Positions 1-6,429 of a DNA stretch of 7,614 bases are shown in pieces; the stretch's first letter is position 1; the number at the start of each line of letters is the position of its first letter. The position numbers and the translations under genes are program-made. A model generated the notes under the pieces. That model was not told where the DNA came from, did not search any database, and saw only the letters and a list, made by a program, of their open reading frames with translations. Origin of the DNA: Betaproteobacteria bacterium (GTDB lineage Bacteria; Pseudomonadota; Gammaproteobacteria; Burkholderiales; SG8-39); the NCBI GenBank assembly GCA_005881355.1, contig VBDM01000094.1, forward strand, positions 1 through 7,614, in the 5' to 3' direction.

Positions 1-534
1 ATCGGGTGGATGATCTGGGCGTACGCTAAAGCGCCGTACGAGCGGCTGTGGGTCGGGGACGAATTCAAGGTGTGGGCCATCGTGCTGATGCCGGTATCCC
101 TCGTGCTCATCTCTTGCGGCGCGATGAGCCCCAATCCAAGCGCCGTGCGCCAGGAAAGCAAGCTCCGCTCGCTGGGGGAGCCGCGCGGCATCCTGCGCGT
201 CACGCGCCATCCGATCCTGTGGGGAATCGCGCTGTGGGCGGCGGTGCACCTGGTCGCGCGCGGGGACACTGCCTCGCTGATTTTCTTCGGAGGCCTGCTG
301 CTCCTCGCGATATCGGGGACGGTGCTGCAGGACGCGCGCAAGAACCGGATGGTCGGCGTCGGCTGGCAGCGATTCGCCTCGACCACGTCCAACGTCCCGT
401 TCGCGGCGATCGTCCAGCGCCGCAACCGGTTCCGGTTCGAGGAAATCGGGTGGTGGAAGGTGCTCGCCGGTCTCGCGCTGTACTTCGTGCTGGTGTTCCT
501 GCATCCCTATCTGTTTGGTGCGAGACCCTACTGA
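1..534 (+). CDS. NnrU family membrane protein, 5'-truncated by window edge
   Basis: The reading frame is open from base 1, and the residues before the first ATG (I-G-W at 1-9) fit the family, so the true start lies upstream and the ATG at 10 is probably internal. About 177 residues are visible. The protein is an integral inner-membrane protein with several hydrophobic segments, the last near the C-terminus (GWWKVLAGLALYFVLVFLHP). The TRHPILWGIALWAAVHL stretch followed by a D-A-R-K-N-R loop is typical of NnrU proteins. NnrU was named for a requirement in nitrite/nitric oxide respiration in denitrifiers, but many members occur outside denitrification loci and no such genes are visible here, so the role is open. 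The stop at 532-534 lies inside the annotated start of the next gene. Family call is confident; function is not. Confidence 0.85.
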   Translation: MGWMIWAYAKAPYERLWVGDEFKVWAIVLMPVSLVLISCGAMSPNPSAVRQESKLRSLGEPRGILRVTRHPILWGIALWAAVHLVARGDTASLIFFGGLLLLAISGTVLQDARKNRMVGVGWQRFASTTSNVPFAAIVQRRNRFRFEEIGWWKVLAGLALYFVLVFLHPYLFGARPY

Positions 535-1531
535 CTGCGGCGCCCCTCGCGGAGGCCAGGGTGGGGGCGTCGCTCGCGCATCGCTCGTCGTCGCGGCCCT
601 ATGCTTCTCCGGCCTCGTGCAGGCGCAGGTGCCCTTTCCGAGCAAGCCGATCCGGCTGATCGTCACTTCGCCCTCGGGCGGGTCGAACGACATCCTCAAC
701 CGCACCCTCGGTGCCAGACTGTCCGAGAACATCGGTCAGCCGGTGCTGATCGACAATCGCCCGGGCGCCTCGGGTTTTGTCGCAGCGGAGATGGTGGCGA
801 AGTCGCCCCCGGACGGCTATACGCTGCTTGCCGCCACCGAGGCGACTCTCGTCACGAACCCGCTGTTCTTCCCGAAAGTCCCTTACCACCCGGAGCGCGA
901 CTTCGCGCCCGTGACGATTGCGGTGGAGGTCAGCTACGTGCTTCTCGTGCATCCTTCGGTGCCGGCGAAAACGGTGGAGGAACTGATCGCGCTCGCGCGC
1001 GCGAAGCCCGGGCAGCTCAACTACGCTTCCTCGGGAAACGGCAGCTCGTTTCACCTGGGCATGGAACTGTTCAAGCGCATGGCCGACGTCGACATCGTGC
1101 ATGTGCCCTTCAAGGGCAGCGCGCTGTCGGTGAACGCGATGCTCGCGGGCGAAGTGCAGATCATGCTGAACGGAACGCCGAACGGAGTCCCGCTCGCCAA
1201 ATCCGGGAAACTGCGCGCGCTCGCCGTGGCGGGTGCGAGGCGCTCGCCGCTCGCGCCGGACCTGCCGACGATCGCGGAGTCCGGATTGCCCGGCTACGAG
1301 ATGAGCGGCTGGTTCGGCACTGTCGCTCCGGCCGGGACGCCCCCGACGGTCATCGCCAGGCTCAACAGCGAGTACCTGCGCGTGCTGCATTCGCCCGCGC
1401 TGCGCGAGCGGCTCGAGGGCTATGGTTTCGAGGTGATCGGGAACGCGCCCGAGGAGTTCGCGAGCCGCATGCGCGAGGACGCGCGGAAGCTCGCGCGCGT
1501 GATCCGGGAATCCGGCGCCAAGACCGAGTAG
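518..1531 (+). CDS. Bug/TctC-family periplasmic solute-binding receptor (first copy)
   Basis: Tripartite tricarboxylate transporter receptor of the Bordetella uptake gene (Bug) family, a secreted protein that binds small carboxylates or related ligands in the periplasm. Family marks are F-P-S-K-P-I-R-L-I-V after the signal peptide, P-S-G-G-S-N-D where most members have PGGGxD, the D-G-Y-T-L-L segment, the H-V-P-F-K-G loop, and the late G-W-F-G-x-x-A-P-A-G-T-P segment. A hydrophobic core (ASLVVAALCFSGLVQA) followed by Q-V-P-F-P is a clear signal peptide with cleavage after VQA. The start is uncertain. In frame there are only TTG at 515 and GTG at 518, both overlapping the previous gene, without a Shine-Dalgarno sequence and giving an unusually long charged N-terminus. 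A well-placed GGAGG (551-555) and GTG (561) exist one frame away, suggesting a one-base indel. No TctA/TctB partner is visible; the ligand is unknown. Confidence 0.85.
   Translation: MRDPTDCGAPRGGQGGGVARASLVVAALCFSGLVQAQVPFPSKPIRLIVTSPSGGSNDILNRTLGARLSENIGQPVLIDNRPGASGFVAAEMVAKSPPDGYTLLAATEATLVTNPLFFPKVPYHPERDFAPVTIAVEVSYVLLVHPSVPAKTVEELIALARAKPGQLNYASSGNGSSFHLGMELFKRMADVDIVHVPFKGSALSVNAMLAGEVQIMLNGTPNGVPLAKSGKLRALAVAGARRSPLAPDLPTIAESGLPGYEMSGWFGTVAPAGTPPTVIARLNSEYLRVLHSPALRERLEGYGFEVIGNAPEEFASRMREDARKLARVIRESGAKTE
551..563 (+). promoter_or_regulatory. Shine-Dalgarno plus GTG in the wrong frame for the first Bug gene
   Basis: GGAGG at 551-555 sits five bases before GTG at 561-563, an ideal translation start. 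That GTG is in frame 3, whereas the signal peptide and receptor are in frame 2. Adding one G to the run at 563-567 would make this GTG read V-G-G-V-A-R-A-S-L-V-V-A, a compact normal signal peptide joined to the receptor. This is therefore probably the original start. Confidence 0.5.
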
Positions 1532-1597
1532 TCCCGGCGCGCCTTTCCGATTCGATTTCCGGCGACGCGCTCGCTATCGCGGGCTGCGCCGCCCGTT

Positions 1598-1603
1598 TAC
1601 AAT
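1598..1603 (+). promoter_or_regulatory. Possible -10 box upstream of the crotonase gene
   Basis: TACAAT, a near-consensus sigma-70 -10 hexamer, lies 32 bases before the ATG at 1636, in the 104-bp gap after the first Bug gene. No convincing TTGACA-like -35 is present at 16-18 bp spacing. It is offered as the best candidate for an independent promoter of the crotonase-Bug pair, and is weak. Confidence 0.3.
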
Positions 1604-1635
1604 GCCAGGGCTTTTATCCCGAGGCTGACACGACC

Positions 1636-2478
1636 ATGAACCAAGAAGAACTGCAGGCTACCGCGCGCCAGGCCGCCTTCCCTTCCGGCGCACTCACCGA
1701 GCGCATCGTCGCCGAAAAGCAGGGGCCGGTCGGCTGGCTCACATTCAACAATCCGGCGCGGCGCAACGCCGTCTCGATCGACATGTGGGAGGCGATTCCG
1801 AAGGTGCTCGACCGCTTCGAGGGGGACGCGGAGATACGCGTGATCGTCTTGAAAGGCGACGGCGACAAGGCGTTCGTCTCCGGGGCGGATGTCTCGCAGT
1901 ACGAGAAGCAGCGCTCGACCGCCGAGGGAATCCAGTATTACGAGGAGATCGCCGGCCGGGTGCAGGAGCGCCTGCAGAACTGCGACAAGGTGACCATCGC
2001 GATGATCCGCGGCTATTGCCTGGGCGCGGGCGTGAACATCGCGCTCAATTGCGACTTGCGCCTTGCCGCGCAGGACGCGAGGCTCGGCATCCCCGCCGCG
2101 AAACTCGGGCTCGGCTACCGAGCCTCGTCGTTGAAGAACCTCGTGGACACGGTGGGGCCCGCCTACGCCCGCGAGGTGCTGATCACGGGACGGCATTTCA
2201 GCGCCGAAGAGGCCAAGACCATGGGCCTCGTGCACCGGGTGGCGCCGGTCGCCGAGCTGGAATCGCTCGTGCGCGAGTATTGCGCGACGATCTCGGAGAA
2301 CGCGCCGCTCACCATCCGGGCGAGCAAGCGCATCATCCGCGAGCTGCTGAAGTCGAGTCCGGCGTTCGACGGGCAGGCCTGCGCGGCGCTGGTCAAGCAG
2401 TGCTTCGACAGCCAGGACTACATCGAGGGCCGGCGCGCCTTCATGGAGAAAAGAAAGCCGGTGTTCCAGGGGAAATAA
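1636..2478 (+). CDS. Crotonase-superfamily protein (enoyl-CoA hydratase/isomerase-like), catalytic glutamates absent
   Basis: A 280-residue cytoplasmic crotonase-fold protein, expected to bind an acyl-CoA. Visible marks are N-P-A-R-R-N-A (39-45), the first oxyanion-hole segment A-F-V-S-G-A-D (79-85), the second at L-G-A-G-V-N (129-134) leading into C-D-L-R-L-A, and the C-terminal A-S-K-R-I-I helix. In classical 2-enoyl-CoA hydratase two glutamates (Glu144 and Glu164 of the rat enzyme) activate water. By motif alignment those positions are Asn134 and Ala154 here (the I-P-A-A-K-L-G-L-G-Y segment). Hydration by the standard mechanism is therefore unlikely, and an isomerase, hydrolase, lyase or other superfamily reaction is possible. 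The ATG at 1636 is chosen because frame 1 upstream only shadows the Bug gene; GAGG at 1621-1624 is a distant, weak ribosome site. It is followed after 29 bp by a Bug receptor gene in likely cotranscription, so the receptor may import this enzyme's substrate (inference). Confidence 0.88.
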   Translation: MNQEELQATARQAAFPSGALTERIVAEKQGPVGWLTFNNPARRNAVSIDMWEAIPKVLDRFEGDAEIRVIVLKGDGDKAFVSGADVSQYEKQRSTAEGIQYYEEIAGRVQERLQNCDKVTIAMIRGYCLGAGVNIALNCDLRLAAQDARLGIPAAKLGLGYRASSLKNLVDTVGPAYAREVLITGRHFSAEEAKTMGLVHRVAPVAELESLVREYCATISENAPLTIRASKRIIRELLKSSPAFDGQACAALVKQCFDSQDYIEGRRAFMEKRKPVFQGK

Positions 2479-2492
2479 AGAAGGAGACCACC

Positions 2493-2500
2493 AAGGAAGG
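2493..2500 (+). promoter_or_regulatory. Ribosome binding site of second Bug gene
   Basis: AAGGAAGG, seven bases before ATG 2508, in the 29-bp gap after the crotonase stop. A second AAGGAG at 2481-2486 is too far from the ATG to serve it. The close spacing and strong site support one transcript with the crotonase gene and fix the start. Confidence 0.7.
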
Positions 2501-2507
2501 AAAGACC

Positions 2508-3470
2508 ATGAAGAGAATCTCATCCGCGCTCCTCGCCCTGTCCTGCGCCGGGGGCGCGCTCGCTCAAAGCGCATTCCCGAGCCGGCCGGTCACGATCGTG
2601 GTCGGGTTCGCGCCCGGCGGCGGCACCGACACGGTCGCGCGCATCATGCAGAAGAGTCTCGGCGACAGCCTCGGCCAGCAGGTCCTGGTCGAGAACAAGG
2701 CCGGCGCGGGCGGCAATATCGCCACGGACTTCGTCGCCAAGGCGGCCCCGGATGGACAAACGATCCTGCTCGGCACCGTCGGTTCGCTCACGGTGGCGCC
2801 GCACATCATCTCCACTCTGCCCTACGACCCGCTGCGCGACCTCGCGCCGATCACGATGGCCGCGGTGTTCGCCAACGTGCTGGTGGTGCAGCCGTCGGTG
2901 CCGGCGAGCTCGCTCGCTGAATTCGTGAAGCTCGCGCGTGAAAAACCGGGCACGGTCACCTACGGATCCTCTGGAATAGGCGGCGCGGGTCATCTCGCCG
3001 GCGAGCTGCTCGGCATGATGGCGAAGATCGACATCGTCCACGTGCCCTATAAAGGCGGCGGCCCGGCGATGCAGGGAATCCTGGGAGGCCAGGTCACTTC
3101 GGTCTTCGCGACGCCGATCTCCGCCTGGCCGCATATCAAGGCGGGGAAGGTCCGTGCGATCGCGACGACCGGCTCCAGACGGGCCGAGCTGCTGCCCGAG
3201 GTGCCGACCGTCGCCGAGTCGGGATATCCGGGCTACGAGGCGGTCAACTGGTACGCGTACATGGCGCCGGCCAGGACGCCGAAGCCGATCGTCGAGCGGC
3301 TGCACCGCGAGCTGGTGAAGGTCCTCGACGCGCCCGACATTCGCGAGCTGCTCAACAAACAGGGGATCGAGCCCAGTCCGAGCTCGACCGAGGAGCTCGC
3401 CCGCTACATCGCGCGCGAGTACGAGACCTGGGGCAAGGTCGTGAAGCTAGCCGGGATCAAGGAACAGTGA
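2508..3470 (+). CDS. Bug/TctC-family periplasmic solute-binding receptor (second copy)
   Basis: A 320-residue receptor of normal length for the tripartite tricarboxylate transporter family. A Sec signal peptide is clear: M-K-R start, hydrophobic core, and cleavage after A-L-A at residue 19, before Q-S-A-F-P-S-R-P-V-T. Family motifs in order are F-A-P-G-G-G-T-D near the mature N-terminus, V-E-N-K-A-G-A-G-G-N, P-D-G-Q-T-I-L-L-G, L-P-Y-D-P-L-R-D-L-A-P, the H-V-P-Y-K-G-G-G-P-A ligand loop, I-K-A-G-K-V-R-A-I-A, L-P-E-V-P-T-V-A-E-S-G, and an M-A-P-A-R-T-P-K-P-I-V segment. It should act as the periplasmic ligand binder for an import system whose membrane subunits are elsewhere. It lies 29 bp behind the crotonase-fold gene with a strong ribosome site, so the two are likely cotranscribed. 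The ligand cannot be read from the sequence. It converges on the minus-strand dehydrogenase gene with a 27-bp gap. Confidence 0.93.
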   Translation: MKRISSALLALSCAGGALAQSAFPSRPVTIVVGFAPGGGTDTVARIMQKSLGDSLGQQVLVENKAGAGGNIATDFVAKAAPDGQTILLGTVGSLTVAPHIISTLPYDPLRDLAPITMAAVFANVLVVQPSVPASSLAEFVKLAREKPGTVTYGSSGIGGAGHLAGELLGMMAKIDIVHVPYKGGGPAMQGILGGQVTSVFATPISAWPHIKAGKVRAIATTGSRRAELLPEVPTVAESGYPGYEAVNWYAYMAPARTPKPIVERLHRELVKVLDAPDIRELLNKQGIEPSPSSTEELARYIAREYETWGKVVKLAGIKEQ

Positions 3471-3475
3471 AACGG

Positions 3476-3497
3476 GCGGAGGGCTTTCCGCGTTCTT
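3476..3497. terminator. Weak hairpin between convergent genes
   Basis: GCGGA (3476-3480) and TCCGC (3487-3491) can pair around a six-base loop, followed on the plus strand by T-rich GTTCTTC. It sits in the 27-bp gap between the stop of the second Bug gene and the stop of the minus-strand dehydrogenase gene, where a terminator would be expected. The stem is only five pairs and the T tract is interrupted, so this is tentative. The minus direction has no T tract. Confidence 0.3.
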
Positions 3498-4475
3498 CTA
3501 GGCGTCCATGCGCACCGCGATCTTGCCGAGGTGGGCGTTGGATTCCATGAAGGCTTTCGCGGCGGGCAGGTCGGCAAAAGAGTACACGCGGTCGATGAGG
3601 GGCTTGATGCGGCCATCTGCAAGGTAGGGCAGGATGTCGGCGGCGAAGCTCCGCACGGTGACCGCGCGCTGCTCGGGCGTGCGCAGCCGGTTGCTCACCC
3701 CGAACAGCGTCAGGCGCTTGGTGTGCAGCGCCTCGATGTCGATCTCGCTTTTCAGCACGCCGTCCACGTAGCCGACGGTCGCGTGCCTGCCCTCGTAGGC
3801 GAGCGCGCGGATGGTTTCCGCGAACACCGAGCCGCCGACGTTGTTGACGACGAGGTTGGCGCCCTTGCCGCCGGTCGCGTTCATCACGCCCTCCGCAAAA
3901 TCCCCGGAGCGCGTGCGGATACCGACGTCCAGCCTCACCGCCTTCAGCTTTTCGAGCTTCTCGGCCGAGCCCGACGTGCCGATCACCTTGGCGCCGAGCG
4001 CCTTCGCGGTCTGCAGCGCGGCGACGCCGACGCCAGCCGAGATGCCGGTGACGAGCAGCCATTCCCCGGCCTTGAGTTTTCCCTGGGCGATCAACATGTC
4101 GTGCACCACCATGAAGGCGAGCGGGATGCATCCCGCCTCCTCCCAGGAGAGGTTCTTCGGCGCGGCGATCGCCTCGCGCGCGTCCATGAGGGAGTATTCG
4201 GCAAAAGATCCGGCGCAGCGCCCCATGACGCGCTCTCCCGCCTTGAAGCCCGTGACGCCTGCCCCGAGCTTTTCGATCTCGCCCGCGCCCTCGGCGCCGG
4301 CGGCTTTCGCCGCGCCGCCCGCCTTGACGCTGTGCCCGACGATCAGCTCGCCGCGATTCAAGCCCGCCGCGCGCATGCGCACGAGAATCTGGCCGGGGCC
4401 GGGCTCGGGCATCGGCGCGTCGCGCAGTTCGACGACTGTCTTGCCGGATTCGGGGCGGATCCAATACGATTTCAT
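3498..4475 (-). CDS. Zinc-free MDR-family NAD(P)H:quinone oxidoreductase-like dehydrogenase
   Basis: A 325-residue medium-chain dehydrogenase/reductase. The N-terminal GroES-like domain shows P-E-P-G-P-G-Q-I-L-V-R, A-A-G-L-N-R-G-E and the G-A-G-V-T-G-F-K-A-G-E-R-V turn (71-83). The Rossmann domain has V-T-G-I-S-A-G-V-G-V-A-A-L-Q-T-A-K-A-L-G-A-K-V-I-G-T (142-167 approximately), the A-x-x-G-V-G pattern of quinone oxidoreductases. The GHE zinc motif and the cysteine cluster of structural-zinc alcohol dehydrogenases are absent, so it should be a zinc-independent reductase of quinones, enones or similar carbonyls using NAD(P)H. The substrate is unknown. The ATG at 4475-4473 overlaps the stop of the upstream transporter remnant by ATGA, and AGGGAGG (plus strand 4483-4489) lies seven bases before it. 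In the intact ancestor it was probably translationally coupled to the transporter. Confidence 0.9.
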   Translation of the reverse strand: MKSYWIRPESGKTVVELRDAPMPEPGPGQILVRMRAAGLNRGELIVGHSVKAGGAAKAAGAEGAGEIEKLGAGVTGFKAGERVMGRCAGSFAEYSLMDAREAIAAPKNLSWEEAGCIPLAFMVVHDMLIAQGKLKAGEWLLVTGISAGVGVAALQTAKALGAKVIGTSGSAEKLEKLKAVRLDVGIRTRSGDFAEGVMNATGGKGANLVVNNVGGSVFAETIRALAYEGRHATVGYVDGVLKSEIDIEALHTKRLTLFGVSNRLRTPEQRAVTVRSFAADILPYLADGRIKPLIDRVYSFADLPAAKAFMESNAHLGKIAVRMDA

Positions 4476-4679
4476 GTCATGGCCTCCCTTGTTTTTCGCG
4501 CCGCCATCCGGCGCAGGTAGAGGTTGTTGGCTACGAGCGAGCTTATCACGAGCGCCGCGCCGAAGAGCTCGACCGGCTCATGACGAGCGCCCTGCGTCCT
4601 TGGCGACCGGGAACTGCACGCCCCACAGCACCACGGTGACGAACACGAGAAAAACGCCCTGCGCGAACCGGGATTTCAT
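4472..4679 (-). pseudogene. EamA/DMT-family transporter reduced to its N- and C-terminal ends
   Basis: From ATG 4679 the minus strand reads M-K-S-R-F-A-Q-G-V-F-L-V-F-V-T-V-V-L-W-G-V-Q-F-P-V-A-K-D-A, the usual first transmembrane helix of drug/metabolite (EamA) exporters, and then hits TGA at 4580-4578 after 33 codons. From about 4579 another frame reads E-P-V-E-L-F-G-A-A-L-V-I-S-S-L-V-A-N-N-L-Y-L-R-R and stops at 4474-4472, which resembles the last helix of the same family. A normal member has roughly 300 residues; here only about 65 remain, so some 700 bp have been lost and the frame changed. The start lies 22 bp after the third Bug gene's stop, and the stop overlaps the dehydrogenase start, so the ancestral operon order Bug-transporter-dehydrogenase is preserved. 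The product cannot transport. An assembly collapse would look the same. Confidence 0.72.
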
Positions 4680-4701
4680 GCGCAGCGCGGCAAAGGCCGG
4701 T

Positions 4702-5667
4702 TCAATCGATCTTCGCCCCGACGTCCTTCACCAGCTTCGCGTAGGTCGCGAATTGGCTGCGCAGCTCCGCGGCGAACTCCTCGGGCGTGGCGATCCAGGG
4801 TTCCACGCCGCCTGCGTTCGAGAGCTTTTCCCTCACGTCGGGCAACGCGAGCGCCCTGTCCGCCTCGGCGCGCAGGCGGGCGAGCACCGCCTCGGGTGTG
4901 CCGGCCGGCGCGAACAGGCCGTACCACTGCACCATGACGAAGTCAGGATAGAACTCGGCGATCGCCGGCACCTCGGGCAGCACGCGCGAGCGCTGCGGCC
5001 CGGTGAAAGCGAGCGCGCGCAAGCGGCCCGCCTTGATCTGCGGCGCGGTGGACGTGCCCGACATCATGACCGCGACCTCGCCCGCGACGGTCGCCGTGGT
5101 CGCGGGCGCGCCGCCCTTGTACGGCACGTGGACCATGTTGATCCCGGCGCGCATCTTGAGCCGTTCCATCGTCAGGTGATGCTGGCCGCCGTTTCCGCCC
5201 GAGGCGTACTGCAGCGGCGGATCGGCGCGGCGCGCGTACTCGATGAATTCCCGGAAGGTCCGCGCCGGCACTGAAGGGTTGATCGCGAGGAAAAAGCCGT
5301 TCGAGACGAGACTCGCCACTGGGGCGAGGTCCTTCAGCGGATCGAACGGCATCCTCGCGTACAGGTGCGGATTGATCACGAACAGGCTGTCGTTGCCGAG
5401 CAACAGCGTGTGGCCGTCCGCCGGCGACTTCGCCACCGCCTCCCCGGCGACGTTGCCGTTGCCGCCGACGCGATTCTCGACGACGACGGGCTGGCCGAGC
5501 GCATCGGAAAACTTCGGCGCCAGGATCCGCCCGACGAGGTCCGGCCCGCCGCCCGGCGGAAAAGGCACGAGCAGCCGTATTGGGCGCGACGGATACTGCG
5601 CGGCTGCGCCGTGACAGAGCAGCGAAGCGAGCAGCGCGATGAAGAGGCGAGAGAAGACGCGGCACAT
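4702..5667 (-). CDS. Bug/TctC-family periplasmic solute-binding receptor (third copy)
   Basis: A 321-residue receptor of the tripartite tricarboxylate transporter family. The signal peptide runs from M-C-R through a leucine/alanine-rich core to cleavage after A-A-A at residue 23, before Q-Y-P-S-R-P-I-R-L-L-V. Family motifs are F-P-P-G-G-G-P-D, V-E-N-R-V-G-G-N-G-N-V, P-A-D-G-H-T-L-L-L-G-N, M-P-F-D-P-L-K-D-L-A-P-V, the H-V-P-Y-K-G-G-A-P-A loop, I-K-A-G-R-L-R-A-L-A-F, L-P-E-V-P-A-I-A-E, and L-F-A-P-A-G-T-P-E-A-V. It should bind an unknown small carboxylate-like ligand in the periplasm. The ATG at 5667 gives a clean signal peptide, though no Shine-Dalgarno sequence is visible before it. It heads the minus-strand set of transporter remnant and dehydrogenase. 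It follows the broken lipoprotein by 29 bp, but the two differ in base composition and are probably unrelated. Confidence 0.92.
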   Translation of the reverse strand: MCRVFSRLFIALLASLLCHGAAAQYPSRPIRLLVPFPPGGGPDLVGRILAPKFSDALGQPVVVENRVGGNGNVAGEAVAKSPADGHTLLLGNDSLFVINPHLYARMPFDPLKDLAPVASLVSNGFFLAINPSVPARTFREFIEYARRADPPLQYASGGNGGQHHLTMERLKMRAGINMVHVPYKGGAPATTATVAGEVAVMMSGTSTAPQIKAGRLRALAFTGPQRSRVLPEVPAIAEFYPDFVMVQWYGLFAPAGTPEAVLARLRAEADRALALPDVREKLSNAGGVEPWIATPEEFAAELRSQFATYAKLVKDVGAKID

Positions 5668-5696
5668 TGGTTCAACGTCGCACTATCCCACGGGCG

Positions 5697-6343
5697 TCAC
5701 ATCTGGTAGACGCGCAGGTTCGGATGGCCGGCCAGCATGTCGTTGAACCGATGGATGAAGTCGTGCGCACCGGATGCTTCCAATAACATCGGTGCATTGC
5801 GCAGCGCTTGTTCCGTGATGACAGAATCTGCTCCTCCTCGTGTGCCGCTCAGCGCCGATGCCAGAGACTCGAGATATTCGCCGCCGCCATGGACGATGTC
5901 CAGCTGCACCTTACGGTAGTTCATCAGCGCGTAGCGATAGAGGCGCATGCTGCGCTCGAATTCGGCCGAACCCGGGCTTTTCCCCTTTTTCAGCATCTGC
6001 ACGTGATATTCGTCGGGCGAGAACTTCATCAGAGATCCGGTCAGCAGGTCGATACCGCCGGACGTAGGAATGCTGGTGATATCCAATATGGCGACGTAAT
6101 TGAATTCGCGCTTGAGCTGGAACTCCTGGGTCTCATGACCCGCCGCTTCGAATTTCGCCTTGAACTGCTGGCCGTTCATGAAATTGCGGGACAGGTCAGG
6201 CGGACACCGGGGACGTTCGCGTTGAACTTGAGCGAATCGGTCGTCCCGGTAAAGATCGTAGCGCAACCGTTCAGCTGTATCGGCGCCGAAACGAGCGACA
6301 GCACCAGGAGCAGTCGGGTGAAGCTGGAGTTACCGTTGAGCAT
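5697..6343 (-). pseudogene. Frameshifted outer-membrane-type lipoprotein (GCATIFTGT family)
   Basis: ATG 6343 follows an excellent ribosome site and begins a lipoprotein signal: hydrophobic core R-L-L-L-V-L-S-L-V then L-N-G-C with lipid-attachment Cys27, followed by A-T-I-F-T-G-T-T-D-S-L-K-F. This resembles small PEGA-like lipoproteins starting GCATIF(S/T)GT. That frame continues to V-P-G-V-R-L-T and stops at 6176. The downstream family-like part (D-L-S-R-N-F, F-E-A-A-G-H-E-T-Q, L-K-R-E-F-N, I-D-L-L-T-G-S-L-M-K-F-S-P-D-E-Y) lies in another frame, open to a stop at 5697. The frames meet at about 6195-6210. A usual member would have a V-D-G-x-x-x-G-x-x-P stretch between R-L-T and D-L-S-R, missing here, so an out-of-frame deletion of roughly a dozen codons is inferred. 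The downstream frame has a nominal start at 6266 but would lack a signal. Composition is less GC-rich than the Bug genes, suggesting separate origin. Confidence 0.7.
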
Positions 6344-6347
6344 AGAA

Positions 6348-6353
6348 CCTCCT
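6348..6353 (-). promoter_or_regulatory. Ribosome binding site of the lipoprotein gene
   Basis: On the minus strand AGGAGG precedes ATG 6343 by four bases (TTCT). It fixes the start of the broken lipoprotein gene at 6343 rather than at the in-frame starts upstream near 6370 and 6472. Confidence 0.75.
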
Positions 6354-6388
6354 AAATCATGAGTCGTTGCCATGGGTACCGTTGAGTG

Positions 6389-6420
6389 CTGACCACGTTT
6401 TTCATTCGATGCCTGACCAC
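6389..6420. repeat. CTGACCAC direct repeat, 24-bp period
   Basis: CTGACCAC occurs at 6389-6396 and again at 6413-6420, exactly 24 bases apart, in the 86-bp gap between the VOC gene stop and the lipoprotein start. The surrounding 24-mers are loosely similar (GA.TGC before, TTC at the end). Repeated short words of this kind occur near the ends of IS21-family insertion sequences, but no transposase or matching far end is in the window. It may be a mobile-element scar, a regulator site, or chance. Confidence 0.4.
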
Positions 6421-6429
6421 CCGGACTCT

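Noticed and set aside
601..1635. Open frame extending the crotonase gene upstream to 601
   Set aside because: The upstream part is an arginine-rich shadow of the first Bug gene; the crotonase fold begins with the ATG at 1636.
1597..2574. 325-codon minus-strand frame opposite the crotonase gene
   Set aside because: Rich in arginine, histidine and aspartate with no domain pattern; an antisense shadow.
3811..5274. 487-codon open frame on the plus strand across the dehydrogenase and third Bug genes
   Set aside because: It is antisense to two well-supported genes and the transporter remnant, shows no family motif, and is the kind of long shadow frame that GC-rich DNA produces.
6176..6266. Programmed ribosomal frameshift in the lipoprotein gene
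   Set aside because: No slippery heptamer is evident in the overlap, and part of the expected protein is missing at the junction, which fits a deletion better than recoding.
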